A stretch of DNA of 41,583 bases, taken from the NCBI GenBank assembly GCA_024637305.1, contig JAGXFI010000135.1:1-41583 (forward strand), given 5' to 3'. Positions within the stretch are counted from its first letter, which is position 1; each line of letters opens with the position of its first letter. The notes beneath the pieces are model-generated. The model made no database searches, was not told the DNA's origin, and saw only the letters and a program-made list of their open reading frames with translations. Both the position numbers and the translations under genes were made by a program. The stretch is from Sulfitobacter sp. (GTDB taxonomy: Bacteria > Pseudomonadota > Alphaproteobacteria > Rhodobacterales > Rhodobacteraceae). Of the stretch, positions 8,656 through 16,582 are shown piece after piece.

Positions 8656-8856
8656 ATGCCCGCACCAAAATTGACAAAAACCTCTGTCACCAACGCCCTC
8701 GCTGCAGCCACCGAAGCCGGGCTGAAGCCTTCAGCGATGGTTGTTCAAGGCGATGGCAGCATTCGACTGGAATTCTTGCACAGAGAATTCGACAATGTCG
8801 CCAATTCGGAACCGACCAAAGACAAGAGCACGCCGAAAAAGTGGGGAGAGGACTGA
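8656..8856 (+). CDS. small protein encoded directly before the integrase (66 aa)
   Basis: The ATG at 8656 has CAGGAG upstream with suitable spacing; an earlier ATG (8596) has none. The product has a helix with T-S-V-T-N-A-L-A-A-A-T-E-A-G-L, then a hydrophobic strand around V-Q-G-D-G-S-I-R-L-E-F, and a charged Lys/Asp tail. Small proteins of this shape (K..V..A...A..AGL....V...G.I) commonly sit just before alphaproteobacterial phage or island integrases. Their role is not established; a recombination directionality factor is a reasonable guess. The stop shares one base with the integrase ATG, so the two are probably translationally coupled. Confidence 0.65.
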   Translation: MPAPKLTKTSVTNALAAATEAGLKPSAMVVQGDGSIRLEFLHREFDNVANSEPTKDKSTPKKWGED

Positions 8857-10094
8857 TGAAATTTGATTTCGAAGGGCTGAAGGATGACTATACTGCGGCC
8901 GGGACGCTCCGGTGGCGTGTCCGCATGAAGGGGAATCGCGACAAGCTCACTCCGATTCCCATGGGTCCTGGCGAGCCCGGCTTTCATGAGCACTACGCCG
9001 CGGCGAGACGCGGTGAGAAGCTGGAAGTCAAAAAGCCCGAAAAGCCCAAGACCGGCACGCTGAACGCGATGTGCGATGCCTTCCTTCTCTGGATGGAAGC
9101 GCAGGTGAAGGCTGGGTCGTATGATGTGAAGACGCTGACCAGCCGTCGCACAGGCCTCAAGCAAGCATGCGCCATCCGTGATCCCAAGGGCAACAGGATG
9201 GGCTCACTCGACGCGGACCTACCGCGAGAAGCTTTCGTGTTCGTCTTGGACGCGTTCGGAGAGCGAACCGGTGCGGCTGCGACATGTCTCAAGGCGCTGA
9301 AGGCAGCATACCGGTGGGGTGAAGATCGCAGCACATATCCAAAGGGGAGCCCTGTGTTCGGCGTCAAGTCAAAGCACAAGAGCGGCGGCGGTGCCGTCTC
9401 CTGGACTGCCGAGAACGTTGAGAAATTTCTCACCACCCACGGCCCAGGAACGATGGCTCGACTCTGGTTCTGTCTGGCCTATGGAACCCACAGCCGCATA
9501 GGAGACGCTCCGACGCTGGGGCCTGGCAATGAGACTGGCCATGATGGAGTCCTCTTCATCGAATGGCAGCCAGGCAAGAAGGGGTCGGCGTTCGTTTCGA
9601 TACCGATGGAAGACCTCCTCGCCGAGGAGTTGAAATTTCATGAGGATAGGGACACCTACCTGGTCACCGAATATGGACGCCCGTTTGCCTCGTCAGGCTC
9701 GCTCGACAACCGCGTGCGCAAGTGGATCATCGCGGCTGGCCTCTGTGTGGATGCCAAGGATGAAGACGGCAATCTGATCTACGAGGGAACTGGCAAGAAG
9801 AAGAAGGTAAAGAAGAGGGCTACCCGTTCACAGCATGGGATTCGGAAGGGCGTCGCAGCACTCATGGCCGAGAGCGGTGCATCTGAGTTCGAGATCATGG
9901 CCAGCTTCGGTTGGACGGAGGCCAAAACGGCCGCGATCTACACCAAAAAATTCCAGCGTCGGGGCAGTGCTGCGTCCGCTTCCAAGAGGATGGCGGCTGC
10001 TGCAGAAGCTGCTGCATCGGGTCAAGGTGGACCACGGCCCTCGGAGCGTGGTCCACATTCGGACCAAAGCACCAGTAAAATAAGGGTGGAATAG
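8856..10094 (+). CDS. int: tyrosine-type site-specific recombinase (island integrase)
   Basis: Cuts and rejoins DNA at attachment sites to integrate or excise the element. With the start at 8856 the protein has 412 residues: an N-terminal arm-binding-like part, a core-binding helical region (about 70-165) and a catalytic domain. Catalytic residues visible are Arg214 (Y-G-T-H-S-R-I-G-D), His327-G-I-Arg330, Trp in place of the third motif's usual His (S-F-G-W-T-E-A), and the nucleophile Tyr362 (A-A-I-Y-T-K-K). An Ala/Ser-rich tail of about 50 residues follows. The ATG at 8856 is preferred to the upstream in-frame GTG (8841) because GGAGAGG lies five bases before it and it shares a base with the preceding stop. 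The gene ends 6 bp from the tRNA-Glu 3' end, marking that tRNA as the insertion site. The gene looks intact. Confidence 0.92.
   Translation: MKFDFEGLKDDYTAAGTLRWRVRMKGNRDKLTPIPMGPGEPGFHEHYAAARRGEKLEVKKPEKPKTGTLNAMCDAFLLWMEAQVKAGSYDVKTLTSRRTGLKQACAIRDPKGNRMGSLDADLPREAFVFVLDAFGERTGAAATCLKALKAAYRWGEDRSTYPKGSPVFGVKSKHKSGGGAVSWTAENVEKFLTTHGPGTMARLWFCLAYGTHSRIGDAPTLGPGNETGHDGVLFIEWQPGKKGSAFVSIPMEDLLAEELKFHEDRDTYLVTEYGRPFASSGSLDNRVRKWIIAAGLCVDAKDEDGNLIYEGTGKKKKVKKRATRSQHGIRKGVAALMAESGASEFEIMASFGWTEAKTAAIYTKKFQRRGSAASASKRMAAAAEAAASGQGGPRPSERGPHSDQSTSKIRVE
10027..10056. repeat. 10-bp perfect inverted repeat at the integrase 3' end
   Basis: GTGGACCACG (10027-10036) and CGTGGTCCAC (10047-10056) flank a 10-base loop inside the last codons of the integrase, about 45 bp from the tRNA. 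It could be an integrase or directionality-factor binding site near the attachment core, or a terminator embedded in the gene (no T-run follows). Confidence 0.6.
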
Positions 10095-10100
10095 ACTAAG

Positions 10101-10146
10101 TGGCAGCCCGTAGGGGAGTCGAACCCCTCTTTTCAGGTTGAAAACC
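10101..10146. other. inferred attachment site (one end of the integrated element)
   Basis: Integrases of this type usually recombine within the 3' half of a tRNA, from the T-arm or anticodon loop to the CCA end, and the integrase gene ends next to it here. A second copy of part of this sequence should mark the other end of the island. I did not see one between 1 and 10100, so the far end probably lies left of the window. The exact core length is not known. Confidence 0.5.
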
Positions 10147-10175
10147 TGACGTCCTAACCGATAGACGAACGGGCC
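10101..10175 (-). tRNA. tRNA-Glu (UUC)
   Basis: Read on the minus strand the 75-base gene folds as a complete cloverleaf: acceptor stem G-G-C-C-C-G-T paired with A-C-G-G-G-C-T (first pair G-U), anticodon loop T-T-T-T-C-A-A giving anticodon UUC, T-arm A-G-G-G-G/C-C-C-C-T around T-T-C-G-A-C-T, discriminator G, and encoded CCA at 10101-10103. The 3' end faces the integrase, so the tRNA stays intact after insertion: the element supplied or preserved the 3' part. Confidence 0.97.
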
Positions 10176-10264
10176 ACTGTGCTGTGAGCGGCTAATTAGG
10201 CAATCTGCTGGGAGGGCGCAAGAGAAAATTGGCCGTGCATGCGGGTTTTTTCAAATCCACCCCG

Positions 10265-12034
10265 TCAGGCCGGTGCGGCGTCTTCGAGGCGCAGTTGCAC
10301 AGACTTCCGACCGCGCCAGGTATTTACATCAAGTCTGCCCGCCAGATGGAAATGACTACCGCCGTGGTGTTCAAGCGCCGGACCAAGCGCCGAATCGTAA
10401 GCTCCGAAACAGATAGCGTCCATGCGCGCGCCGATACCGTCGCCAAAGCTGATCTTGAGATGGGTTTCTCCGACGCGTCGCGCTGAATGGATACGCATGT
10501 CCGCAAAGACGAAGCGTGGCGCAGGGGCACCGGCACCAAACGGGCCCGCAGCTTCGATCTGTTCGGTCAGGTCAACCGTCGCGGCACCCGGCATCAGCAT
10601 TCCGTCGAGGCGCAGATCGGAGGGCCCCAGCAGATGCGCACCCTGCTTTTCGAGCAGTTCACCAAGTCGGGCCATCGCAGCGTCAAGTTTCGATTCCTCG
10701 ACTGTGAGACCCGCCGCCATCTTGTGGCCGCCGCCCTTGAGCAGCAACCCTTCCGCCGCAAGCCTCTGGATCGGCGCGCCCAGATCAATCCCGGAGACTG
10801 AACGACCCGACCCCTTGCCGATGCCGCCTTCAAGCCCGATAACGATAGCGGGACGCCCTGTCGCTTCCTTGAGCCTTGCAGCGACGATGCCGACGACTCC
10901 GGGGTGCCAACCGGCCCCTGCCGCCCAGACGAGCGGCCCGTCGGTGCCGCGTTCTTCGGCCTGTGCCAGTGCAGCAGCGCGCACCGCATTTTCCACATCG
11001 CGCCGTTCGGTGTTGAGTTCGTCAAGCCGTTCGGACAGCGCCGCCGCCTCATGCGGGTCACGGCACGCAAGCAGCCGTGCGCCCAGATCCGCCTTGCCCA
11101 CGCGGCCGCCTGCGTTGATTCGTGGCCCCAGAAGAAAGCCAAGGTGATATGCCGCAGGGGCGGTGTCCATGCGCGCGACATCGGCCAGCGCGGCGAGGCC
11201 AACGCGTTCGCGTCGGGTCATCACGCGCAGGCCCTGTCTGACAAATGCGCGGTTGACCCCGATGAGCGGGGCCACGTCCGCCACCGTCGCGAGGGCCACC
11301 AGATCGAGGAGCGCCATCAGATCGGGGCCTTTGACAGACGCCTCGCGCAGCTGCCGACCAGCCTCGACCAGCGCGAGGAAAACGACGCCGGCGGCGCACA
11401 GGTGGGCCAAGGCTCCGTCCTCGTCCTGACGATTGGGATTTACCACGGCGAAAGCGGGCGGCAATTCCTCAACGCCAAGGTGGTGGTCAAGAACGATGAC
11501 GTCGGCCCCTTTTGCCGCCGCGATCGGCCCATGCGACAGCGTCCCGCAATCGACGCAGACAATCAGGTCATGGGATGCGGCCAGCGCGGCCATTGCCTCG
11601 TCGTTGGGGCCGTACCCTTCGTCGATCCGGTCGGGGACATATAAGGTCGCGTCGCGCCCCATGGCGCGCAGCCAAACAAGCAGCAACGCGGCGGAGGCAC
11701 CGCCGTCCACGTCATAATCGGCGAAAACGGCGATCTTCTGGCCGTTCCTTACCGCGCTGAGGAATCGGGTTGCGGCACGCTCCATGTCCTTGAGGCTGCG
11801 GGGATCAGGCAGCAGATCGCGCAGGGACGGTGCCAGAAACGCCTCCGCCTCTGATGCGGCAACGCCGCGGCGTGCGAGCACTTGCGCCACGGCACCGGGC
11901 AGGCCGGTCTGTTGAGCAAGCGCCTCGGCCGCCCGGATTATCTCGACTCCCGGGCCGATCCAGCGGCGACCGGTCAGCGAGGTTTCCACATTCAGAAAAC
12001 CAGTCGGTTCCGCGCTGCCGTCAGCTCTGTTCAT
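10265..12034 (-). CDS. recJ: single-stranded-DNA-specific 5'-3' exonuclease RecJ
   Basis: Degrades single-stranded DNA in recombination and mismatch repair. The 589-residue product has the DHH-phosphoesterase motifs: F-A-D-Y-D-V-D-G (Asp106, Asp108), V-D-C-G (about 161-164), and V-L-D-H-H (Asp183-His184-His185), followed by the DHHA1 domain with G-G-G-H-K-M-A-A-G and a C-terminal OB-like domain. Length matches bacterial RecJ. The ATG overlaps the stop of a 17-codon ORF by ATGA, and its own ribosome site is weak, so translation may depend on coupling. It lies downstream of hom on the same strand; in my recollection some relatives carry glpX between these two, and here there are only 113 bases. 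Confidence 0.96.
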   Translation of the reverse strand: MNRADGSAEPTGFLNVETSLTGRRWIGPGVEIIRAAEALAQQTGLPGAVAQVLARRGVAASEAEAFLAPSLRDLLPDPRSLKDMERAATRFLSAVRNGQKIAVFADYDVDGGASAALLLVWLRAMGRDATLYVPDRIDEGYGPNDEAMAALAASHDLIVCVDCGTLSHGPIAAAKGADVIVLDHHLGVEELPPAFAVVNPNRQDEDGALAHLCAAGVVFLALVEAGRQLREASVKGPDLMALLDLVALATVADVAPLIGVNRAFVRQGLRVMTRRERVGLAALADVARMDTAPAAYHLGFLLGPRINAGGRVGKADLGARLLACRDPHEAAALSERLDELNTERRDVENAVRAAALAQAEERGTDGPLVWAAGAGWHPGVVGIVAARLKEATGRPAIVIGLEGGIGKGSGRSVSGIDLGAPIQRLAAEGLLLKGGGHKMAAGLTVEESKLDAAMARLGELLEKQGAHLLGPSDLRLDGMLMPGAATVDLTEQIEAAGPFGAGAPAPRFVFADMRIHSARRVGETHLKISFGDGIGARMDAICFGAYDSALGPALEHHGGSHFHLAGRLDVNTWRGRKSVQLRLEDAAPA

Positions 12035-12084
12035 TTCGGGTCAACGCGCGTGCGATCGTCGGGAAAATCATCTGTATCTGGCAT
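12031..12084 (-). CDS. candidate 17-residue leader peptide overlapping recJ
   Basis: On the minus strand an ATG preceded by a GGGGG stretch opens a frame reading MPDTDDFPDDRTRVDPK, whose TGA overlaps the recJ ATG as ATGA. The arrangement suits translational coupling. It is acidic and resembles no known attenuator peptide, and so short an ORF may be fortuitous. Confidence 0.3.
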   Translation of the reverse strand: MPDTDDFPDDRTRVDPK

Positions 12085-12146
12085 GGTGGAACCCCCGTTA
12101 TCAGATGGTCTAGTCCCGCAGGGATTGTCAGACAAGGGGCGCGGGA

Positions 12147-13433
12147 TCAAACCTCTTCGATGCGCAGGGCGACAGGCGTGCCGCTGACGACACCTGTATG
12201 GCCCATCGCTTCAAGCGCATGATCAAGGTCCGCGCGTGTCGTCTTGTGCGTCACGATGAGCACCGGCGCATGATCGTCCTCGTGCCCATACTGTCGCATC
12301 CGGTCGATGGAGACGCCGGCATCGCCCAGAACGCTTGCGACTTTGGCCAATGCGCCCGGCTTGTCCTTGAGCGCCATGCGCAGATAATACGGTGCCGCCC
12401 GCAGGCTGAGCGCAGGGATCGCTTCGCGCAGCGTCTTGGCGGGTTTGCCAAAGACAAAGACCTGATGACCCCGAGCAATGTCGCAAACATCCGCCATGAC
12501 CGCGCTGGCGGTAGGGCCGGCACCGGCACCGGCACCGCGCAATACGATCTGGCCAACTGCGTCGCCTTCCAGCACGATCATATTGGTGCCGCCCGACAAC
12601 TGTCCCAGTGGCGAGGTTTCCGGCACCAGACAAGGTTGCATCCGCTGCTCCAGCCCGCGACCGGTCATCTGTGCAACGCCCAACAGTTTGATCTTGTATC
12701 CCATGTCAGCGGCGGCATGGATGTCTTCGAGCGTGATAAACTTGATCCCCTCGATCTCGATGCCGGCGAAATCCACTTGCGTGCCGAATGCGATGCTCGA
12801 CAGGAGCGCGAGCTTATGTGCCGCGTCAATGCCGCCAACGTCGAGGTTAGGGTCGGCTTCGAGATATCCCAGCTTGTCCGCTTCGTCGAACAAGGCGTTA
12901 TATCCCAGCCCTTCTGCCTCCATTCGCGTCAGGATGTAGTTGCAGGTTCCGTTCATCACGCCGGTGACGCGGGTGATCTCGTTCGCGGCGAGGCCTTCGG
13001 ACAAGGTTTTGATCACGGGAATGCCGCCTGCGACGGCTGCCTCAAACCGCAGCTGCAAGCCCATGCTTTCCGCCGCTTCGGCGAGCGCTTGGCCGTGCAT
13101 GGCCAGCAACGCCTTGTTGGCCGTGACGACGTGCTTGCTTGCCGCCAGAGCCGCCTCTACGGCCTGTTTCGCCGGACCCTCGTCACCGCCGACAAGTTCG
13201 ACAAATATGTCCACATCGTCACGGCGCGCGAGTGCGACGGGATCGTCTTCCCAGGCGTAGGACGACAGCGAAACGCCGCGATCCTTGCCGCGATCACGGG
13301 CAGAAACGGCGCTGATGGAAATGGTACGCCCCGTCCGCGCCTCCAGCAGTTCAGCCTGCTTGCGGATGATCGCTACGACGCCCATGCCGACGGTTCCCAG
13401 ACCCGCTAACCCGAGGCGAAGTGGCTTTGACAT
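12147..13433 (-). CDS. hom: homoserine dehydrogenase
   Basis: Reduces aspartate semialdehyde to homoserine in threonine, methionine and isoleucine synthesis. The 428-residue product begins with an NAD(P)-binding fold (G-L-A-G-L-G-T-V-G-M-G, residues 8-18), then the catalytic domain with G-V-M-N-G-T-C-N-Y-I-L and the D-x-x-G-x-D-A-A-H-K-L-A-L-L region, and ends with an ACT domain (about 345-425, V-A-S-V-L-G-D-A-G-V-S-I-D-R-M) expected to bind threonine for feedback inhibition. Not fused to aspartokinase, as in most alphaproteobacteria. First of a probable hom-recJ unit; no upstream riboswitch was seen. Confidence 0.97.
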   Translation of the reverse strand: MSKPLRLGLAGLGTVGMGVVAIIRKQAELLEARTGRTISISAVSARDRGKDRGVSLSSYAWEDDPVALARRDDVDIFVELVGGDEGPAKQAVEAALAASKHVVTANKALLAMHGQALAEAAESMGLQLRFEAAVAGGIPVIKTLSEGLAANEITRVTGVMNGTCNYILTRMEAEGLGYNALFDEADKLGYLEADPNLDVGGIDAAHKLALLSSIAFGTQVDFAGIEIEGIKFITLEDIHAAADMGYKIKLLGVAQMTGRGLEQRMQPCLVPETSPLGQLSGGTNMIVLEGDAVGQIVLRGAGAGAGPTASAVMADVCDIARGHQVFVFGKPAKTLREAIPALSLRAAPYYLRMALKDKPGALAKVASVLGDAGVSIDRMRQYGHEDDHAPVLIVTHKTTRADLDHALEAMGHTGVVSGTPVALRIEEV

Positions 13434-13501
13434 GGTGATGATCCTTTGTGCGCTGGTTTGGCCGCGATGTAGCTTGTTCGTCGGGGCGGCGCAACGGTGC
13501 G

Positions 13502-13798
13502 CTATTGCAAGCCCTGCGCCAATCGCTGACGCTCGCGCCCGGACAGAACGCCGTCCCGGAGCCGCGCCGCACGGACGCGAAGGGCAGCCAGACGTGCGTC
13601 CAGCCGGGCTTGCGTTGTTTCTCGGTCGGTGTGTGGTGCCACGGTATCTGCCAGCAACGGCCCCAGCGGGACAAGAGCGGGATAATCCGCTTGTTCGAGG
13701 GCGGGTGTTACCGTGCGATCCAGCGCCGGAAACTGCGCGCAGCCGGAAAATGCGGCCGAAACCACCACAAACAGCATCAGGGGCGCGCGAATTCTCAT
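13502..13798 (-). CDS. small lipoprotein (98 aa)
   Basis: The N-terminus M-R-I-R-A-P-L-M-L-F-V-V-V-S-A-A-F-S-G-C is a lipoprotein signal peptide, with the lipidated Cys at position 20. The rest is short, with a helical Arg/Ala-rich C-terminus (about 60-95). Start chosen to give a compact signal peptide; a Met five codons upstream is possible and longer in-frame starts run into the divergent promoter. No family recognised; small lipoproteins next to hom are common in this group. It is divergent from the TetR gene, 78 bp apart, so may be affected by the operator there. Confidence 0.7.
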   Translation of the reverse strand: MRIRAPLMLFVVVSAAFSGCAQFPALDRTVTPALEQADYPALVPLGPLLADTVAPHTDRETTQARLDARLAALRVRAARLRDGVLSGRERQRLAQGLQ

Positions 13799-13848
13799 GC
13801 CGCTTTTGTGCATCAGCGCCGCGATCCGCGCAAGGCGGGGTTTGCTTT

Positions 13849-13862
13849 TGAACAACTGTTCA
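13849..13862. promoter_or_regulatory. probable TetR-family operator (autoregulation)
   Basis: TGAACA-AC-TGTTCA is a perfect 6-bp inverted repeat ending 14 bases before the TetR start codon; a further half-site TGAAC follows at 13870. TetR repressors usually bind palindromes overlapping their own promoters. The same half-sites recur between pirin and the dehydrogenase at 15426-15456. Confidence 0.5.
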
Positions 13863-13876
13863 GATAACCTGAACCA

Positions 13877-14473
13877 ATGGCGCGCACCGCAGGTTCCCAT
13901 TCAGACATCACCGGCCCGCGCGTCCGCGCAGCTGCGATGCGGCTGTTCGCGCAAGGCGGCTATGCCGCTGTCAGCATGCGGGCGATTGCGGCAGAGGTGG
14001 GCGTGCAGGTCGGCGCGCTCTATAATTATACACCGGACAAACAATCGCTGCTTTTCGATCTTCTGCAAAGCCACATGTCCGAGGTGATGGATGCCTTTGA
14101 CGACGACACTGCGGCATCCCCATCCGACCGCCTGCATCATTTCGTGCAGTTTCACATCGCGTTTCATACCGAACGGCGCGATGCGGTGGTGATTTCCTCG
14201 ATGGAGCTGCGCAACCTGGAACCGGAAAATTTTGTCCGCATCGAAGCGTTGCGGCGCGCCTATGAGGACCGGCTCGAAGCAATCTTGCGGGCGGGGGTCG
14301 CGCAAGGCGATTTCGATCTGAGCGATACAAAAATCTCAACGCTTGCCATCATCGCGATGCTGACGGGGGTCAACACATGGTTTCGCGATAACGGGCGGCT
14401 TTCGCTGGAAGAAGTCACCGCCCGCTATTGGGATATGGTCGCGCGATCCGTGGGGATCAATGCGCAGGTTTGA
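13877..14473 (+). CDS. TetR/AcrR-family transcriptional regulator
   Basis: The 198-residue protein starts with a helix-turn-helix domain (about 12-58): A-A-M-R-L-F-A-Q-G-G-Y-A-A-V-S-M-R-A-I-A, then V-G-V-Q-V-G-A-L-Y-N-Y, the signature of the TetR recognition helix. The C-terminal helical domain is the ligand-binding and dimerisation part, of unknown ligand. A palindrome directly upstream suggests autorepression. Its 3' end overlaps the convergent pirin gene by 17 bp. Shared half-sites make pirin and possibly the dehydrogenase likely targets. Confidence 0.93.
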   Translation: MARTAGSHSDITGPRVRAAAMRLFAQGGYAAVSMRAIAAEVGVQVGALYNYTPDKQSLLFDLLQSHMSEVMDAFDDDTAASPSDRLHHFVQFHIAFHTERRDAVVISSMELRNLEPENFVRIEALRRAYEDRLEAILRAGVAQGDFDLSDTKISTLAIIAMLTGVNTWFRDNGRLSLEEVTARYWDMVARSVGINAQV

Positions 14474-15368
14474 TGAAGGTCCCGTTGTTGAGATCCTGCA
14501 CCGCCTGCATCAACTCGGCGCGGGTGTTCATCACGATGGGACCATGCCAGGCGACCGGCTCGTCGATTGGCGCACCTGAAATCAGCAGAAAGCGCATGCC
14601 TTCTGGCCCGGCCTGTACGACGACCTCATCGCCGGTGCCGAAACGGACCAGTGTGCGGTCTCCCGACATGTCGCGGATATTGAGCTCCTGGCCCGCGACT
14701 TCTTTTTCCAGCAGCACACCGCCGGGTGTGCTGGCATCGGCGAATGCACCAGCACCTTGAAATATATATGCGAAAGCGCGGCGGTATGTGTCGATCTTGA
14801 AGCTCTTCCTGACGCCGGCGGGAATGCTGATGTCGAGGTATTGCGGGTCCGCCGCAATGCCGTCCACCGGTCCGGTCTTGCCCCAGAACTCGCCTGTGAT
14901 GATGCGGACGGTCGTGCCATCATCGTCTGTCACAACGGGAATATCTGCCGACGTCACATCCTGATATCGTGGCGCAGTCATCTTTTGGCTCGACGGCAGA
15001 TTGCCCCAAAGCTGGAAACCGTGCATTTGACCCGCGGCGTTGCCGTGTGGCATTTCCTGATGCAGGATTCCTGAGCCCGCAGTCATCCACTGCACGTCGC
15101 CTGCACCAAGCGATCCGGTGTTGCCGAGGCTGTCGCTATGTTCAACCGTGCCTTCGAGGACATAGGTGATCGTCTCGATCCCGCGATGGGGATGCCAGGG
15201 AAAACCTTTCTCGAAGTCTTGCGGGCGCTCGTTTCGAAAGTCGTCAAAGAGCAGAAACGGGTCCAGCTCCGTCGGATCGACAAAACCGAAAGCGCGGTGA
15301 AGTTTGACGCCGGCCCCTTCCATGGTCGGTGTGGCGCGGCGTGTCTCGAGGGTGGGTCTGAGCGACAT
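14457..15368 (-). CDS. pirin family protein
   Basis: Cupin-fold metal protein; bacterial pirins include quercetinase-like dioxygenases and modulators of central metabolism, so the exact role is open. The 303-residue product has both cupin domains, with metal ligands in the N-terminal one at His59 and His61 (W-H-P-H-R-G-I-E-T), His103 and Glu105 (I-L-H-Q-E-M-P). AGGAGG lies six bases before the ATG (minus strand). The gene converges with and overlaps the TetR gene and diverges from the dehydrogenase. Half-sites matching the TetR operator lie 58-88 bp upstream. Confidence 0.94.
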   Translation of the reverse strand: MSLRPTLETRRATPTMEGAGVKLHRAFGFVDPTELDPFLLFDDFRNERPQDFEKGFPWHPHRGIETITYVLEGTVEHSDSLGNTGSLGAGDVQWMTAGSGILHQEMPHGNAAGQMHGFQLWGNLPSSQKMTAPRYQDVTSADIPVVTDDDGTTVRIITGEFWGKTGPVDGIAADPQYLDISIPAGVRKSFKIDTYRRAFAYIFQGAGAFADASTPGGVLLEKEVAGQELNIRDMSGDRTLVRFGTGDEVVVQAGPEGMRFLLISGAPIDEPVAWHGPIVMNTRAELMQAVQDLNNGTFIKPAH

Positions 15369-15425
15369 GTTTGGCCTCCTGTGCTTGGCTCATGAAATAG
15401 GCGTGCCGCCCAGGCCGTGCAATAT

Positions 15426-15456
15426 CACTGTTCTGAACGCTCACTGTTCAGGAACG
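15426..15456. promoter_or_regulatory. paired TGTTC/GAACG motifs between pirin and dehydrogenase
   Basis: Two near-direct repeats, CACTGTTCTGAACG (15426-15439) and CACTGTTCAGGAACG (15442-15456), each contain TGTTC facing GAAC. The half-sites match the TGAACA/TGTTCA palindrome before the TetR gene, suggesting that this regulator controls the divergent promoter region. The inner TGAAC-N7-GTTCA also forms an inverted repeat. Confidence 0.5.
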
Positions 15457-15568
15457 CACACCACATTTCGTCCCCCTGCGTCGGGGATTTGCCAAAGGTC
15501 GCTTTTGGACGCGACCCTGGCCAAGTCCACAGGAATGGTGCCTCTCAATCAATACGTGGGAGTTGGAA

Positions 15569-16519
15569 ATGAAAGTTGGGTTTATCGGTCTTGGCAATGT
15601 TGGTGGCAAGCTTTCGGGCAGTCTGCTTCGCAACGGAGTTGAGCTTTATGTCCATGACCTGAATACCGAGTTCGTCGCCGGCAAAATCGCACAGGGTGCA
15701 AAGGACGGGCAGGGGCCGGCGCAGATGATGGCGCTTTGTGATGCGGTGATAACCTGCTTGCCGTCGCCTGCTGCCTCTGCTGCGGTGGTGGCGCAAATGC
15801 TGCCTGAGGTCGTGCCCGGCAAGATCTGGATGGAGATGTCGACGACCGATGCGGAGGAGGTCAAGCGACTGGGTAATCTGGTCGAAGCGGCGGGCGGCGC
15901 GGCGGTGGATTGTCCCGTCTCCGGCGGATGCCACCGCGCCGATACTGGCAACATAAGCATTTATGCGGGCTGTGATCGGGCCAGTTTTGACCGGGTGCTG
16001 CCGCTTTTGACGATCATGGGGCGCCGCGTGCTGCATGTGGGCGATCTGGGCACAGCCAGTACGCTCAAGGTGATGACAAACTATCTGGCGACGATAAACC
16101 TGCTTTCGCTCTGCGAGGCGCTTACGGTGATGAAAGCGGCCGGCATGGATTTGGCGATGACCTACGAGGCGATCGCGATGTCTTCGGGAACCAGTTTTGT
16201 CCATGAAACCGAAAGCCAGCTGATCCTGTCAGGGTCGCGCGATGTCAACTTCACGATGGACCTCGTGCAAAAGGATATCGGGCTCTTTCAGAAGATCGCG
16301 GACGATCACAACGTCCCTCTGGAATTGTCGCCGCTGATGATCCAGATGATGACGGACGGACAGCAGCGCTATGGGGCGCGGGCACAGTCGGACCGGATGA
16401 TCGAACGGCTGGAAGAAGCGACCGGCCTGAGCATCCTTGCCGACGGGTTTCCACAAGAGTTGGTGGATGACGAGCCTGAAGAACGCGGCTATGAGGTGGT
16501 GCCGCGCAAGGCGCACTGA
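15569..16519 (+). CDS. NAD(P)-dependent oxidoreductase, 3-hydroxyisobutyrate dehydrogenase family
   Basis: Beta-hydroxyacid dehydrogenase; the family covers 3-hydroxyisobutyrate, tartronate semialdehyde and related substrates and the sequence does not decide which. The 316-residue product has the Rossmann motif G-F-I-G-L-G-N-V-G (Gly7, Gly9, Gly12), the substrate-binding D-C-P-V-S-G-G (114-120) and catalytic Lys167 (S-T-L-K-V-M-T-N-Y). In motif D-C-P-V-S-G-G-C-H-R-A the usual following residues are altered. The ATG at 15569 has GGGAG upstream with good spacing and directly begins the fold. It diverges from pirin and may share its regulator. Confidence 0.92.
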   Translation: MKVGFIGLGNVGGKLSGSLLRNGVELYVHDLNTEFVAGKIAQGAKDGQGPAQMMALCDAVITCLPSPAASAAVVAQMLPEVVPGKIWMEMSTTDAEEVKRLGNLVEAAGGAAVDCPVSGGCHRADTGNISIYAGCDRASFDRVLPLLTIMGRRVLHVGDLGTASTLKVMTNYLATINLLSLCEALTVMKAAGMDLAMTYEAIAMSSGTSFVHETESQLILSGSRDVNFTMDLVQKDIGLFQKIADDHNVPLELSPLMIQMMTDGQQRYGARAQSDRMIERLEEATGLSILADGFPQELVDDEPEERGYEVVPRKAH

Positions 16520-16582
16520 GCGCTTTGTCTTGCTGCGCGACACTTCGCACGATAGGCAAGCCGTTAAAGGGAGAGGCCGCTG

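Noticed and set aside
12198..13409. 403-codon plus-strand ORF opposite hom
   Set aside because: Mirror frame of a GC-rich gene; hom is unambiguous and the antisense product has His/Arg/Gly-rich shadow composition.
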